Virus record (IMG/VR): IMGVR_UViG_3300021364_002105
Span: 1-32,792 of that record
Origin: a virus
DNA: 32,792 nucleotides
Direction: 5' to 3' (one strand)
The notes beneath the pieces were generated by a model. It did not search any database. It was given only the letters and a program-made list of their open reading frames with translations, and was not told the origin of the DNA. The position numbers were made by a program, and so were the translations under genes. The stretch's first letter is position 1, and the number at the start of each line of letters is the position of its first letter. Below are positions 12,872 through 20,225 of this stretch, in pieces.

Positions 12872-13522
12872 TTAATTATTAAGTATATCAAGTACTGCCC
12901 CTGCTCCGGATAGTGATGATGATATTGAACCTTCAGGTACATATGAATCATAATCAATAGTGACACTAAGTTCACCCATTGCATTTTCATTACTTGAATC
13001 TAAATCAATAGAGGTAACTGTAGTTGGGAAAGCCTTTAAAAGCTTAACACCATATACTACTTTACCTTGTGGATTCAACTGTTGTATAACCATATCACAG
13101 CTATAATCCTTTTTATATCCAACCGTATGATTATTAATATCAACTTCTAAATGAATCCAATTATCAAATAATCTTTTTATATAATAATCATTAGTTAAAA
13201 TAAACTTTAAATTTACAGGCTCATGGATAAAAGTATTTGCAGCTTTTACTGATTGCTTTCCATGAGCATGCTCTAGTGTTTGTATTTGTGCACCTGGTAT
13301 GTTTGCACTTTGACATAATAGTGATAAATCTCTAGGATCATTTAATATATTTTTTGGATTAAATTCACCAGAACCTCCACCTATAAATGATCCTAATAGT
13401 TGGTCGGGGTCTATATTAAATAAAGTTGTTTGAGGTGGTGTAAATAATATTCTAAAATTATTAGTTCTAGCTATTCCGCCTTTTTTACCAATAACTGATT
13501 TTAATTCTTCTATCGTAGCCAT
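12872..13522 (-). CDS. Tail-tube-fold protein, probable gp54-like tube initiator
   Basis: The 216-residue protein carries the layout of phage tail-tube proteins: an N-terminal strand after RTNNFRILFTPP, then LSLLCQSANIPG, and a beta region with SCDMVIQQLNPQGKVVYG. Next come KAFPTTVTSIDLD and a closing strand ELSVTIDYDSYV. T4 gp19, gp48 and gp54 share this fold. gp48 is found separately at 14879, and the location beside gp26 points to the gp54 role (starting tube polymerisation on the baseplate), although the length is short of T4 gp54 (320). Main tube protein gp19 is an alternative. The start overlaps the preceding stop by 1 nt. Confidence 0.65.
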   Translation of the reverse strand: MATIEELKSVIGKKGGIARTNNFRILFTPPQTTLFNIDPDQLLGSFIGGGSGEFNPKNILNDPRDLSLLCQSANIPGAQIQTLEHAHGKQSVKAANTFIHEPVNLKFILTNDYYIKRLFDNWIHLEVDINNHTVGYKKDYSCDMVIQQLNPQGKVVYGVKLLKAFPTTVTSIDLDSSNENAMGELSVTIDYDSYVPEGSISSSLSGAGAVLDILNN

Positions 13523-14361
13523 TATGTTGTTTTCCTAATTCCTTTTTGATAACCAAAGTTAGCTGTAATTCTACTTTGATGAAATATTTTTTGTTTTGGT
13601 GCACCAACAAAATGTTCTACGGGTAAATGAGCAGCTAAAGGCCAATCTGACATATCAATTCTAACTATTTTTGACTTGATATTTTTTCTATGATATACCT
13701 TTAAGCATGGTGCATGTAATTCGTATTTTTCTTTACCTTTTAATCTATCATACTTAAGGTTTCTTATTCTTTCTTGCATGTGTGATTCCGCATGTAATTC
13801 ATCACCAACGTCCATTCTTATCTTAGAACGTTTTTTCCTTTGCATGTCTTTAGTAAAATCGTCGTCTATACCTTCATATAACGTCATTAAATTTTTTAGT
13901 AATTTAAACCTATCAACATAATTTAAGTAATGTATATTTAATCCCATAAAGTTAGAGCCTTTCTTTTTCATATATAATACTAATGGAAATTTATCATAGT
14001 AAGGTAATGTCATTTTACCTTTCGGTTCATAAACAAACATATACATCGCACCAATCAAAAATCTTGTAGTAGGTTGTACACCCTTATCTTGCAATAATTG
14101 TTGTCTACTTACTCTACCTAGTTCTGCAACTTTTTGTTCATAAAAAGACCTAGCACGATTACTAAAGTTAGAATCAGTAAATCTTCTACCTTCCCAATCT
14201 TTATTAAAAATGTCTTTAGAAACTGCATCTGTTACATATTCTCCATAGCCTGAAGCTTTGAATCTATCAACTTTACCTACTTCACCACCAGTATATGAAT
14301 CCTCTCGATATTTTGCTCCAATATCTCTGGTAACTTTATCGAATTTTTTTTGTCCTGACAT
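13522..14361 (-). CDS. Unidentified 279-residue protein, probably virion-associated
   Basis: A strongly basic protein. The middle has TRFLIGAMYMFVYEP, a Pro-Tyr-Asp segment and FPLVLYMKKKGSNFMGLNIHYLN (split here: FPLVLYM near 126, GLNIHYLNYVDRFKLL near 140). A charged Lys/Arg stretch (185-215) and a C-terminal SDWPLAAHLPVEHF follow. I have seen the FPLVL...GLNIHYL pattern in conserved proteins of unrelated large phages but cannot name its function. It has its own late box 22 nt upstream with AAGGAT as ribosome site, and lies between gp4 and a tube protein, so a virion role (head-completion or tail) is likely. gp2-like is a guess only. Confidence 0.65.
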   Translation of the reverse strand: MSGQKKFDKVTRDIGAKYREDSYTGGEVGKVDRFKASGYGEYVTDAVSKDIFNKDWEGRRFTDSNFSNRARSFYEQKVAELGRVSRQQLLQDKGVQPTTRFLIGAMYMFVYEPKGKMTLPYYDKFPLVLYMKKKGSNFMGLNIHYLNYVDRFKLLKNLMTLYEGIDDDFTKDMQRKKRSKIRMDVGDELHAESHMQERIRNLKYDRLKGKEKYELHAPCLKVYHRKNIKSKIVRIDMSDWPLAAHLPVEHFVGAPKQKIFHQSRITANFGYQKGIRKTT

Positions 14362-14383
14362 AAATTATCCTTAGTATATAGTA

Positions 14384-14391
14384 TATTTATA
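14384..14391 (-). promoter_or_regulatory. T4-type late promoter box, minus strand
   Basis: The minus strand reads TATAAATA, 22 nt before the ATG at 14361, with AAGGAT between box and ATG. Distance and consensus fit a T4 late promoter for the minus-arm tail genes. The box directly abuts the stop codon of gp4. Confidence 0.65.
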
Positions 14392-14838
14392 CTATTTGGA
14401 CAGCACTTTTATGCCAAGATTCTTTAAAGTTTCTTCTGTCCATACTTGAAAATGCCACCCATTATGTTCAGCAAATTCAGCTGCAGCTTTCCACTTGTCC
14501 TGATTCTTTACGAATGTAAGTGATTCCTGTATATATTTTTTAGACCTTCTGGACTTTTTCTTAGGAGGTAATGTTTCTTTTTTAGGTTTGATTTCAACAA
14601 GATAAACTTTCTTGTTATCCATTTCAATCAATAAATCGACATAGTACCTGTGTAGTCTTTGATCAACACTATACTTATATGGTATCACAACCTCTTCAGA
14701 ATTCCATAGCTTTACAGATGGATTATTCTCACACCATCTGAAAGCATTACGTTCCCAAAGCGACCTGTATACCACTTTTGTAGGATCACCAGCGTATTTT
14801 TCTGGCTTTTTTATTGTATATCTACCCTTGTAACTCAT
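14392..14838 (-). CDS. 4: Head completion protein gp4 (nuclease fold)
   Basis: The 148-residue protein matches gp4 of T4-like phages in length and pattern: YRSLWERNAFRWCENNP (24-40), NSEEVVIPYKY (46-56), RYYVDLLIE (64-72) and YLVEIKPKKE (79-88). The last two give D68 and E82-x-K84, the core of a PD-(D/E)xK nuclease site, with E29 as a likely fourth residue. gp4 closes the packaged head, together with gp50/gp65, so that the tail can attach; the nuclease-like site suggests it trims DNA ends. It is the first gene of the minus arm; its late box is at 14871-14878. Confidence 0.9.
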   Translation of the reverse strand: MSYKGRYTIKKPEKYAGDPTKVVYRSLWERNAFRWCENNPSVKLWNSEEVVIPYKYSVDQRLHRYYVDLLIEMDNKKVYLVEIKPKKETLPPKKKSRRSKKYIQESLTFVKNQDKWKAAAEFAEHNGWHFQVWTEETLKNLGIKVLSK

Positions 14839-14845
14839 ATAAATA
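14838..14845 (+). promoter_or_regulatory. T4-type late promoter box toward gp48
   Basis: TATAAATA lies 33 nt before the gp48 ATG at 14879. Its first base is also the first base (on the minus strand) of the gp4 start codon. Together with the opposing box at 14871-14878 it makes a compact two-way late promoter. Confidence 0.6.
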
Positions 14846-14870
14846 ATCTATATAATTAATAATCTATAGG

Positions 14871-14878
14871 TATTTATA
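14871..14878 (-). promoter_or_regulatory. T4-type late promoter box toward gp4
   Basis: The minus strand reads TATAAATA, 32 nt before the gp4 ATG at 14838. It ends exactly where the gp48 ATG (14879) begins, so each of the two divergent genes carries the other gene's late box at its start codon. Confidence 0.6.
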
Positions 14879-15817
14879 ATGTCAGAATTAACAACAATCG
14901 CAGAAGGATTAGAAAAAATTAAAAGGTTACACAATATAGCTACAGAAGTTATTGTGTATCCAGAAGATCTTAGAGACGAAACAAATCCAAAACCATATTT
15001 ACAAATGACTATACATGAAAGACATAATAGTGATAAGTCAGGGTTTACAACAAATCTCTATACATATATTCCAACAGGTATATTCAATAACGATGGTATA
15101 TCATACGGTACTCTTGAAAGAGGTATGACAGGGCAGATTATTGAAACACTCAAAGGGTCTAATGAAAAGGGATTAACTGCAGAAGATATGGAAGCTGCAT
15201 TCTCAAGAGTAGCTGGAGAGGTTGGTGGATTTGTGGGATTTGATATTACAGGGGGATATAACGCAGCAGTGGCAGAACGAGGAGTTGCTGTTAACCCATC
15301 TGCAGTTATTACACTCGACTCACCAGAAGTACGACAGTTTGATTTACAGCTCAAATTTATCGCAGAAAGCAAGAAAGAATCACAACAAGTATCTAAATTT
15401 TTACGAAGAATACAGGAATTTATGTACCCAGAACAGGTTGGTAAATTTGCATTACAATATCCTGCATTGTTTGAAATAAAATTTATGGTACCTGTCAATG
15501 GACAATATATTGAATCACCATTTATGCCATTATATCAGAAAGCATATTGTACAGGTATGCAGAATACCTATAACTCTGGTCATTCTTCCTTTCACGCAGA
15601 TGGTTCTCCAGTAGAAATTGATTGTCAGTTATCATTTAGAGAGCATAAATCACTGACAAGAGAAGATATCAAAGAGCGATTTGAAACTGTTGGTATGGAC
15701 GATTTAGGTTCATTATTTGATGAGTTAGGTGCAGATAGTGTAGAAGAGGCTCAAAATAGATATACAGATTTAGTAAGTCAATTACCGACAGGATTTTTAG
15801 GTGGTGACGATGAGTAA
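14879..15817 (+). CDS. 48: Baseplate tail-tube cap gp48
   Basis: The 312-residue protein has YPEDLRDETNPKPYLQMTIHE near the N-terminus (residues 27-47). A Gly-rich middle is followed by the tube-fold half: FDLQLKFIAESKKES, FMYPEQVG, YPALFEIKF, and CQLSFREHKSLTREDI near the end. The last element lines up with TFTLEITMREIITLNRASLY at the end of T4 gp48. gp48 caps the baseplate and, with gp54, primes the tail tube. It begins the plus-strand baseplate operon, and its end overlaps gp53 by 8 nt. Confidence 0.82.
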   Translation: MSELTTIAEGLEKIKRLHNIATEVIVYPEDLRDETNPKPYLQMTIHERHNSDKSGFTTNLYTYIPTGIFNNDGISYGTLERGMTGQIIETLKGSNEKGLTAEDMEAAFSRVAGEVGGFVGFDITGGYNAAVAERGVAVNPSAVITLDSPEVRQFDLQLKFIAESKKESQQVSKFLRRIQEFMYPEQVGKFALQYPALFEIKFMVPVNGQYIESPFMPLYQKAYCTGMQNTYNSGHSSFHADGSPVEIDCQLSFREHKSLTREDIKERFETVGMDDLGSLFDELGADSVEEAQNRYTDLVSQLPTGFLGGDDE

Positions 15818-16634
15818 TTTTTTTAAAAAGTTTCCAACAGTACAGTACGATTTCGATCGAAATGGCGTATTACAATCAATGACAGATATTTTTCGTCATG
15901 TTAAGCCCTTAGATAACGCAATTGATAATGCATTAGCATATCGATTCTATGAGATCGAAGATGGCGAAAGACCTGATATCGTATCAGAAAAAATTTATGG
16001 TACAGGAGCATATTATTGGACATTCTTTGTCGTTAACGAAAGATTACATGACGGATATCGCGAATGGCCAATGAGTCAAATCGATTTTTCTGAATACCTT
16101 GAAAAAAAATATGAAGGTATTGTAATTATACCTGGTCGACCTGATACAGATTCAAACTCTGATGGAGTAGTAATTGCTTCTGATAATACTCTTGCGGGAA
16201 GATTTACCCTAGGGGAAACAATTCAGGGTCAGGTTTCCAATGCAACCGGCACATTGAAACAAAAAAATGTAGATATGCATTCACTTGTTATACAGAATGT
16301 GTCAGGAAATTTTCTGGCAAATGGTTCAGTAGAACTAATAAAAGGTATAACATCTACTGACGAGGTTGCTACATTCAAAAGTTATAATTATATTGATGCT
16401 CCATATCAATATTATAATGAGTTAGACCCTGACAAAAAGGCTGTATCATATAGCAACGCGTTTGAAGACAGTCCACAGGGTAGAGCGGGTACTGTAGAAG
16501 ATGCGAATATTGCCTTTATTACGAATAGACAACATGAAATTGAACTGAATGAAGAAAGAAGTAGAATACGATATATAGATCCTGAGTATATACAAGACTT
16601 CGTACGAAATTATGAGAATCTAATCAATGAGTAA
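15810..16634 (+). CDS. 53: Baseplate wedge protein gp53
   Basis: ATG 15810 is used because AGGTGG lies 5 nt upstream; an in-frame GTG at 15801 would add 3 residues. Near the N-terminus MTDIFR and IYGTGAYYWTFFVVNERLHDGY match the T4 gp53 elements MTDIFR and AIYGNPQLYWVLLMCND. Between about 130 and 180 lies a beta insert (TLGETIQGQVSNATGTLKQK then LVIQNVSGNF) absent from T4 gp53, of a type also found in gp8 and the fibre. The C-terminus NRQHEIELNEERSRIRYIDP resumes the family pattern. gp53 joins wedges around the hub. The end overlaps gp27 by 8 nt. Confidence 0.92.
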   Translation: MSNFFKKFPTVQYDFDRNGVLQSMTDIFRHVKPLDNAIDNALAYRFYEIEDGERPDIVSEKIYGTGAYYWTFFVVNERLHDGYREWPMSQIDFSEYLEKKYEGIVIIPGRPDTDSNSDGVVIASDNTLAGRFTLGETIQGQVSNATGTLKQKNVDMHSLVIQNVSGNFLANGSVELIKGITSTDEVATFKSYNYIDAPYQYYNELDPDKKAVSYSNAFEDSPQGRAGTVEDANIAFITNRQHEIELNEERSRIRYIDPEYIQDFVRNYENLINE

Positions 16635-17943
16635 TCGAAAAATATCGCAAACAGAAAATAATTTATTTGCTGGCTCATACGAAATACTTGCTCTGAGTCT
16701 ATATCCTAATCAAAAAGATAGTAAACCAATCGATATAAGGGGTATTACAGAGAAAATTACTGTAAAGGAATCGTTATATAGTGCGAGTATAGGGGTAGAA
16801 ATACGAATAACAGATGGTATTAATCTACTCGATAATATAAAATTGATGGGGAATGAAAAAATTTTTTTAACCATCATTCAAAATAGTCCGGCTGAGACAC
16901 GAGAAAAAAAATTTATAGCTCAACTCTATGTATCGAGTGTAACAGGATTTGCACGCCCAAAACCGGGTCTGGATGCATACTCTCTTATCTGTGTGTCGAA
17001 ACATGTATACCTTAATCAGTTCACAATAATGGATACACAGTTTAGTAATTCTGTAAATGAGAACATAAAGAACATATGTAAGCAACAGCTAGAAATAGAC
17101 GATAAGAATATAGACTTCTCAGACACTGGATTCGGCACAGTGAACGGTGTATATCCATCTCTCAAACCAATAGAGGCTATCACATTTCAGCTCAGAGCAG
17201 CGGATAGATATGTATATTTCTATGAGACATGCCAAGGATTGAGACTTAAATCGCACTCAGAACTCGTGAGGCTCAGCCCTATACGACCCTATACAACCTC
17301 TCCATACTACCAACAAGAGAGTGGAACGAAAGAGAATGTCGAGGAACAAGCTCAGAAAGTTCTAAGTTTTTCTTCCCAGTTAGATGTTAGTAAACTCAAA
17401 GCGTCCTCTAAGGGCGTCTATTCCTCTCGTTTATTCTATATAGATATATCTAATAAGGTAGTAGACAAACACGAATACAGAGGCTTTGATAAGGATCTAG
17501 TGAACAAATTTGGAAGTCTCTCAGAAAACATAGAAGATTTCGAATTCGATAAAGAACCAATGTCGCGCGAATATCATGCATCTATTAATAGTTTAGCATA
17601 TAATAATAAACAGAACTACCATCAGAATTATGAGAACATAGCAGAGCGCGAATCATATAAGAATGATTTAGATTCTACTACTGTAGGGATAACTGTATAT
17701 GGTAACCTAGATCAAGAGGTAGGCCATAGAATTGGTTTACTCGTTCCGCCAACAGGACTCAATGAACCTGAGAAGGACCTAGACGATTACTTCACTGGCG
17801 CTTATCTCATTACAGATATAGTACATGTATTCGGACAAGATTATACTCAACAGTTAACAATTAAAAAAGATTCTTTCCTTCGAGACCCCGATGTGAATAG
17901 AGTTATAGTGAAAGGAGGCGATAATGAAGGGACAACCGTTTAG
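16627..17943 (+). CDS. 27: Baseplate hub protein gp27
   Basis: At 438 residues it is somewhat longer than T4 gp27 (391). It has the hub layout: GITEKITVKESLYSASIGVEIRI near 39-61, KFIAQLYVSS, a central LRAADRYVYFYETCQGLRL (residues 199-217), and the C-terminal GAYLITDIVHVFGQDY followed by QQLTIKKDSF. gp27 forms the trimeric ring joining the spike gp5 to the tube. It overlaps gp53 by 8 nt and gp5 by 20 nt, the order gp53-gp27-gp5 giving the central hub. Codons here use CTC, CGA and ATA more than the later fibre genes do. Confidence 0.88.
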   Translation: MSNRKISQTENNLFAGSYEILALSLYPNQKDSKPIDIRGITEKITVKESLYSASIGVEIRITDGINLLDNIKLMGNEKIFLTIIQNSPAETREKKFIAQLYVSSVTGFARPKPGLDAYSLICVSKHVYLNQFTIMDTQFSNSVNENIKNICKQQLEIDDKNIDFSDTGFGTVNGVYPSLKPIEAITFQLRAADRYVYFYETCQGLRLKSHSELVRLSPIRPYTTSPYYQQESGTKENVEEQAQKVLSFSSQLDVSKLKASSKGVYSSRLFYIDISNKVVDKHEYRGFDKDLVNKFGSLSENIEDFEFDKEPMSREYHASINSLAYNNKQNYHQNYENIAERESYKNDLDSTTVGITVYGNLDQEVGHRIGLLVPPTGLNEPEKDLDDYFTGAYLITDIVHVFGQDYTQQLTIKKDSFLRDPDVNRVIVKGGDNEGTTV

Positions 17944-18442
17944 TTGGTTTATTGGTAAGGTAGTAGATGTAAAGGATCCAGAGGGACTCAATAGGGTCAA
18001 GGTGCTACCCTATAGTTATTATAACGAAAATATACAGCCTGAGTTTCTACCATGGTCTACAGTGCTCATGCCTAATACTCTAGCGTCCTTAGAAGGCGTT
18101 GGGGGTAACCACCAGCTAATGGTTAATTCATGGGTCGTTGGCTTCTTCAGGGACGCCCCTGCTTGTCAGGATGCCATTATAATAGGATCTCTCGCCAGTA
18201 AAAAAACTGTAGGAGATAATGTAATAAAAGATCTACCAGAAGGTGCTGATGTTAATAATAAGGTATACACTACAGAGGGAGGCCATACACTACATATTAA
18301 TAACGAAGATGGTAAAGAGTCTATTAATATAAAACACTCCACAGGGTCTTATATCACGATGCATCCGGGCGGTGAGATTGAGATCAAATCTAAACCAGGG
18401 ACTCCTATATCTCTCAATGGTACTAAGGAGTACGGAGTTTAA
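17924..18442 (+). CDS. 5: gp5-like hub spike, OB fold plus short beta needle, no lysozyme
   Basis: The 172-residue protein has an N-terminal OB fold (FSWFIGKVVDVKDPEGLNRVKV at 6-27, then FLPWSTVLMPNTLAS and WVVGFFRD). The C-terminal part has spike features (GGHTLHINNEDGKESI, GSYITMHPGGEIEIKS). T4 gp5 (575 residues) has a lysozyme domain between these parts; here it is absent, as in VgrG/gpV-type spikes. It pierces the outer membrane during contraction. AAAGGAGG precedes the ATG inside gp27. The cell-wall enzyme, if any, must be encoded elsewhere. Confidence 0.85.
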   Translation: MKGQPFSWFIGKVVDVKDPEGLNRVKVLPYSYYNENIQPEFLPWSTVLMPNTLASLEGVGGNHQLMVNSWVVGFFRDAPACQDAIIIGSLASKKTVGDNVIKDLPEGADVNNKVYTTEGGHTLHINNEDGKESINIKHSTGSYITMHPGGEIEIKSKPGTPISLNGTKEYGV

Positions 18443-18481
18443 AATATGCGTTTAAATATTAGTTCAAGCTTCTGATATATA

Positions 18482-19747
18482 ATGGCCACGTTTAATATCC
18501 CTTGCTCATCTGTCATTCTTCCAACTCCGGCAGAATTAACGAACATCTTTATACAGATGTCTAACTCTCCAATAGACGAAATAAGAGATGCACTAGATGA
18601 TATCGATAAACTCCTTGGTAACTTTCCAATATCGATTCCGCATCCTGTATTTGATGAACTAGATATACCAGAGATTGAATGGGAGATGCGTGTTAATGCG
18701 ATGGTAAAAGAGTATCATCTATATGTTGGTACAAAAATTGCCGAGCTCATTGATAAAGTAATACCCTTACCCTCTGGTTGGTTTGTTATAACAGTAGCAG
18801 GTATACAAGTAGACGTTTTAAAAATGTGGAGCGATCCTTCCTATATGGTTTCTCTAAAAAAAATTACCTGCGAAAATTTAGACACCATATACGCTTTGGT
18901 ACCAGAACAATATAAATCCATGAATGGTAAATATGGATTCGATAATAAAGAATTACAATGTGATGTAGCCTTTTCGTATATAATGAGTCAATTACAAGGC
19001 GGTCTCTTGGGATTCATTAAGATGGGTATCTCTGGCGCTATCGAAGAGTTTAAAGATATATGGAATGAAATAGGCGGTAGCTCGTTTAGCGATACCTTTG
19101 TGGATCCAACTTCTCTTATACAGAATATAATAGATGATGAAACAAAGAGTATCAAAGAGAAGCTCGAACTATTAAAAGGTATATCCATAGGCGATTTCTC
19201 TCTATTAGATTTCCTTGGCGGTGAGTTTGATACAAGTATTGATATTGCAGAACGCGATATGCGAAGGTTATTGGATAAATTACAAGATGCTATACAGGAG
19301 TTTCCTACATATCTCTATAAACAATATATGGAAGGTATCGCAGATTTCCTCGATGCAATTGGCCTGGGACAGGTATTAGAATTTATTACATTCGACTTCT
19401 GCGACTTCCTGGAGCTCATCGGAATGCCAAAATCCATTACGCTGGAGTCTGTTTTAGAAATTGCGCCGCTAACTAATTCGTCCGTTGCGTCTTTACCAAC
19501 CATATCGAATATAACAGTAGACCGTAGCGGTTCGTTAAAATATATCGCAACACAGGGGCAAACAACATTCAGTGGTCCAGATATCCATGGCAATAGCGGT
19601 TTAAATAATAGTCCAAGCTTTGTATTCATAAATGGTACAAAAAAAATCCCTGGAGTAATTCCGAGTTCTGAAGTGCTTTATCAGGACAATAGTATTATTA
19701 TATCTGCGGGAACAAACGAAGGAGATACAATTTTTATATTAGATTAA
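18482..19747 (+). CDS. Unidentified 421-residue baseplate-region protein
   Basis: An acidic, mostly helical protein (about 1-330) with many Ile/Leu/Asp segments (DEIRDALDDIDKLLGNFP, YMEGIADFLDAIGLGQVLE). It has a short beta-rich C-terminal domain (about 345-421: SNITVDRSGSLKYIATQGQ and a TNEGDTIFILD end). Position between gp5 and gp25 makes a baseplate or tail-tip structural role likely; several marine T4-like phages have a long unidentified protein here. It has no clear Shine-Dalgarno sequence, and is separated from gp5 by 39 nt. Confidence 0.72.
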   Translation: MATFNIPCSSVILPTPAELTNIFIQMSNSPIDEIRDALDDIDKLLGNFPISIPHPVFDELDIPEIEWEMRVNAMVKEYHLYVGTKIAELIDKVIPLPSGWFVITVAGIQVDVLKMWSDPSYMVSLKKITCENLDTIYALVPEQYKSMNGKYGFDNKELQCDVAFSYIMSQLQGGLLGFIKMGISGAIEEFKDIWNEIGGSSFSDTFVDPTSLIQNIIDDETKSIKEKLELLKGISIGDFSLLDFLGGEFDTSIDIAERDMRRLLDKLQDAIQEFPTYLYKQYMEGIADFLDAIGLGQVLEFITFDFCDFLELIGMPKSITLESVLEIAPLTNSSVASLPTISNITVDRSGSLKYIATQGQTTFSGPDIHGNSGLNNSPSFVFINGTKKIPGVIPSSEVLYQDNSIIISAGTNEGDTIFILD

Positions 19748-19764
19748 AACTCGAGTATAAACAT

Positions 19765-19772
19765 TATAAATA
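19765..19772 (+). promoter_or_regulatory. T4-type late promoter box before gp25
   Basis: TATAAATA ends 5 nt before the gp25 ATG (19778), the same spacing as at 116-123, and no Shine-Dalgarno sequence lies between. If active it would produce an mRNA starting about at the ATG. Confidence 0.5.
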
Positions 19773-19777
19773 ACTAT

Positions 19778-20221
19778 ATGGCAAACCTATCAGATAAACA
19801 AGTAAACGATAATTATAGAAAGGCGAAAGTCGATTCGCGAAAAAGGCAGTGGACTGATTTAGATTTATCTTTAACTATCCATCCAATCCGTAAAGATATA
19901 ATACCACTACGTGATGATGTGGCAGTAAGGAATGCTATTAAAAATTTATTAGTCTCTAACTTTTATGAGCGACCATTTGCAGTAACGAAAGGTGCTAACC
20001 TTCGTTCGTTATTGTTTGAGCCCGCTGACCATATAACAAAAGGGATAATGAGAGACAATATACGAAGAGTCATTCAGGTATATGAACCAAGAGCTCAGGT
20101 ATTAGGAGTGTCTGTATTAGATATGCCAAACAAAAACTCGTATAAAATAATAGTTAAGTTTCGTATAAAGGAGAATGATATAGAACAGAATGTAGATATC
20201 GTACTCAGAAGATTAAGGTAA
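19778..20221 (+). CDS. 25: Baseplate wedge protein gp25
   Basis: The 147-residue protein has the gp25/GPW family layout: WTDLDLSLTIHPIRKDI (25-41), RNAIKNLLVSNFYERPF, NLRSLLFEPADHITKG, and the YEPRAQVLGVSV segment holding the conserved E-P-R. gp25 sits in the inner wedge and seeds sheath assembly. It has a late box just upstream and no clear ribosome site, and it ends 4 nt before gp6. Length is close to T4 gp25 (132). Confidence 0.95.
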   Translation: MANLSDKQVNDNYRKAKVDSRKRQWTDLDLSLTIHPIRKDIIPLRDDVAVRNAIKNLLVSNFYERPFAVTKGANLRSLLFEPADHITKGIMRDNIRRVIQVYEPRAQVLGVSVLDMPNKNSYKIIVKFRIKENDIEQNVDIVLRRLR

Positions 20222-20225
20222 AATT

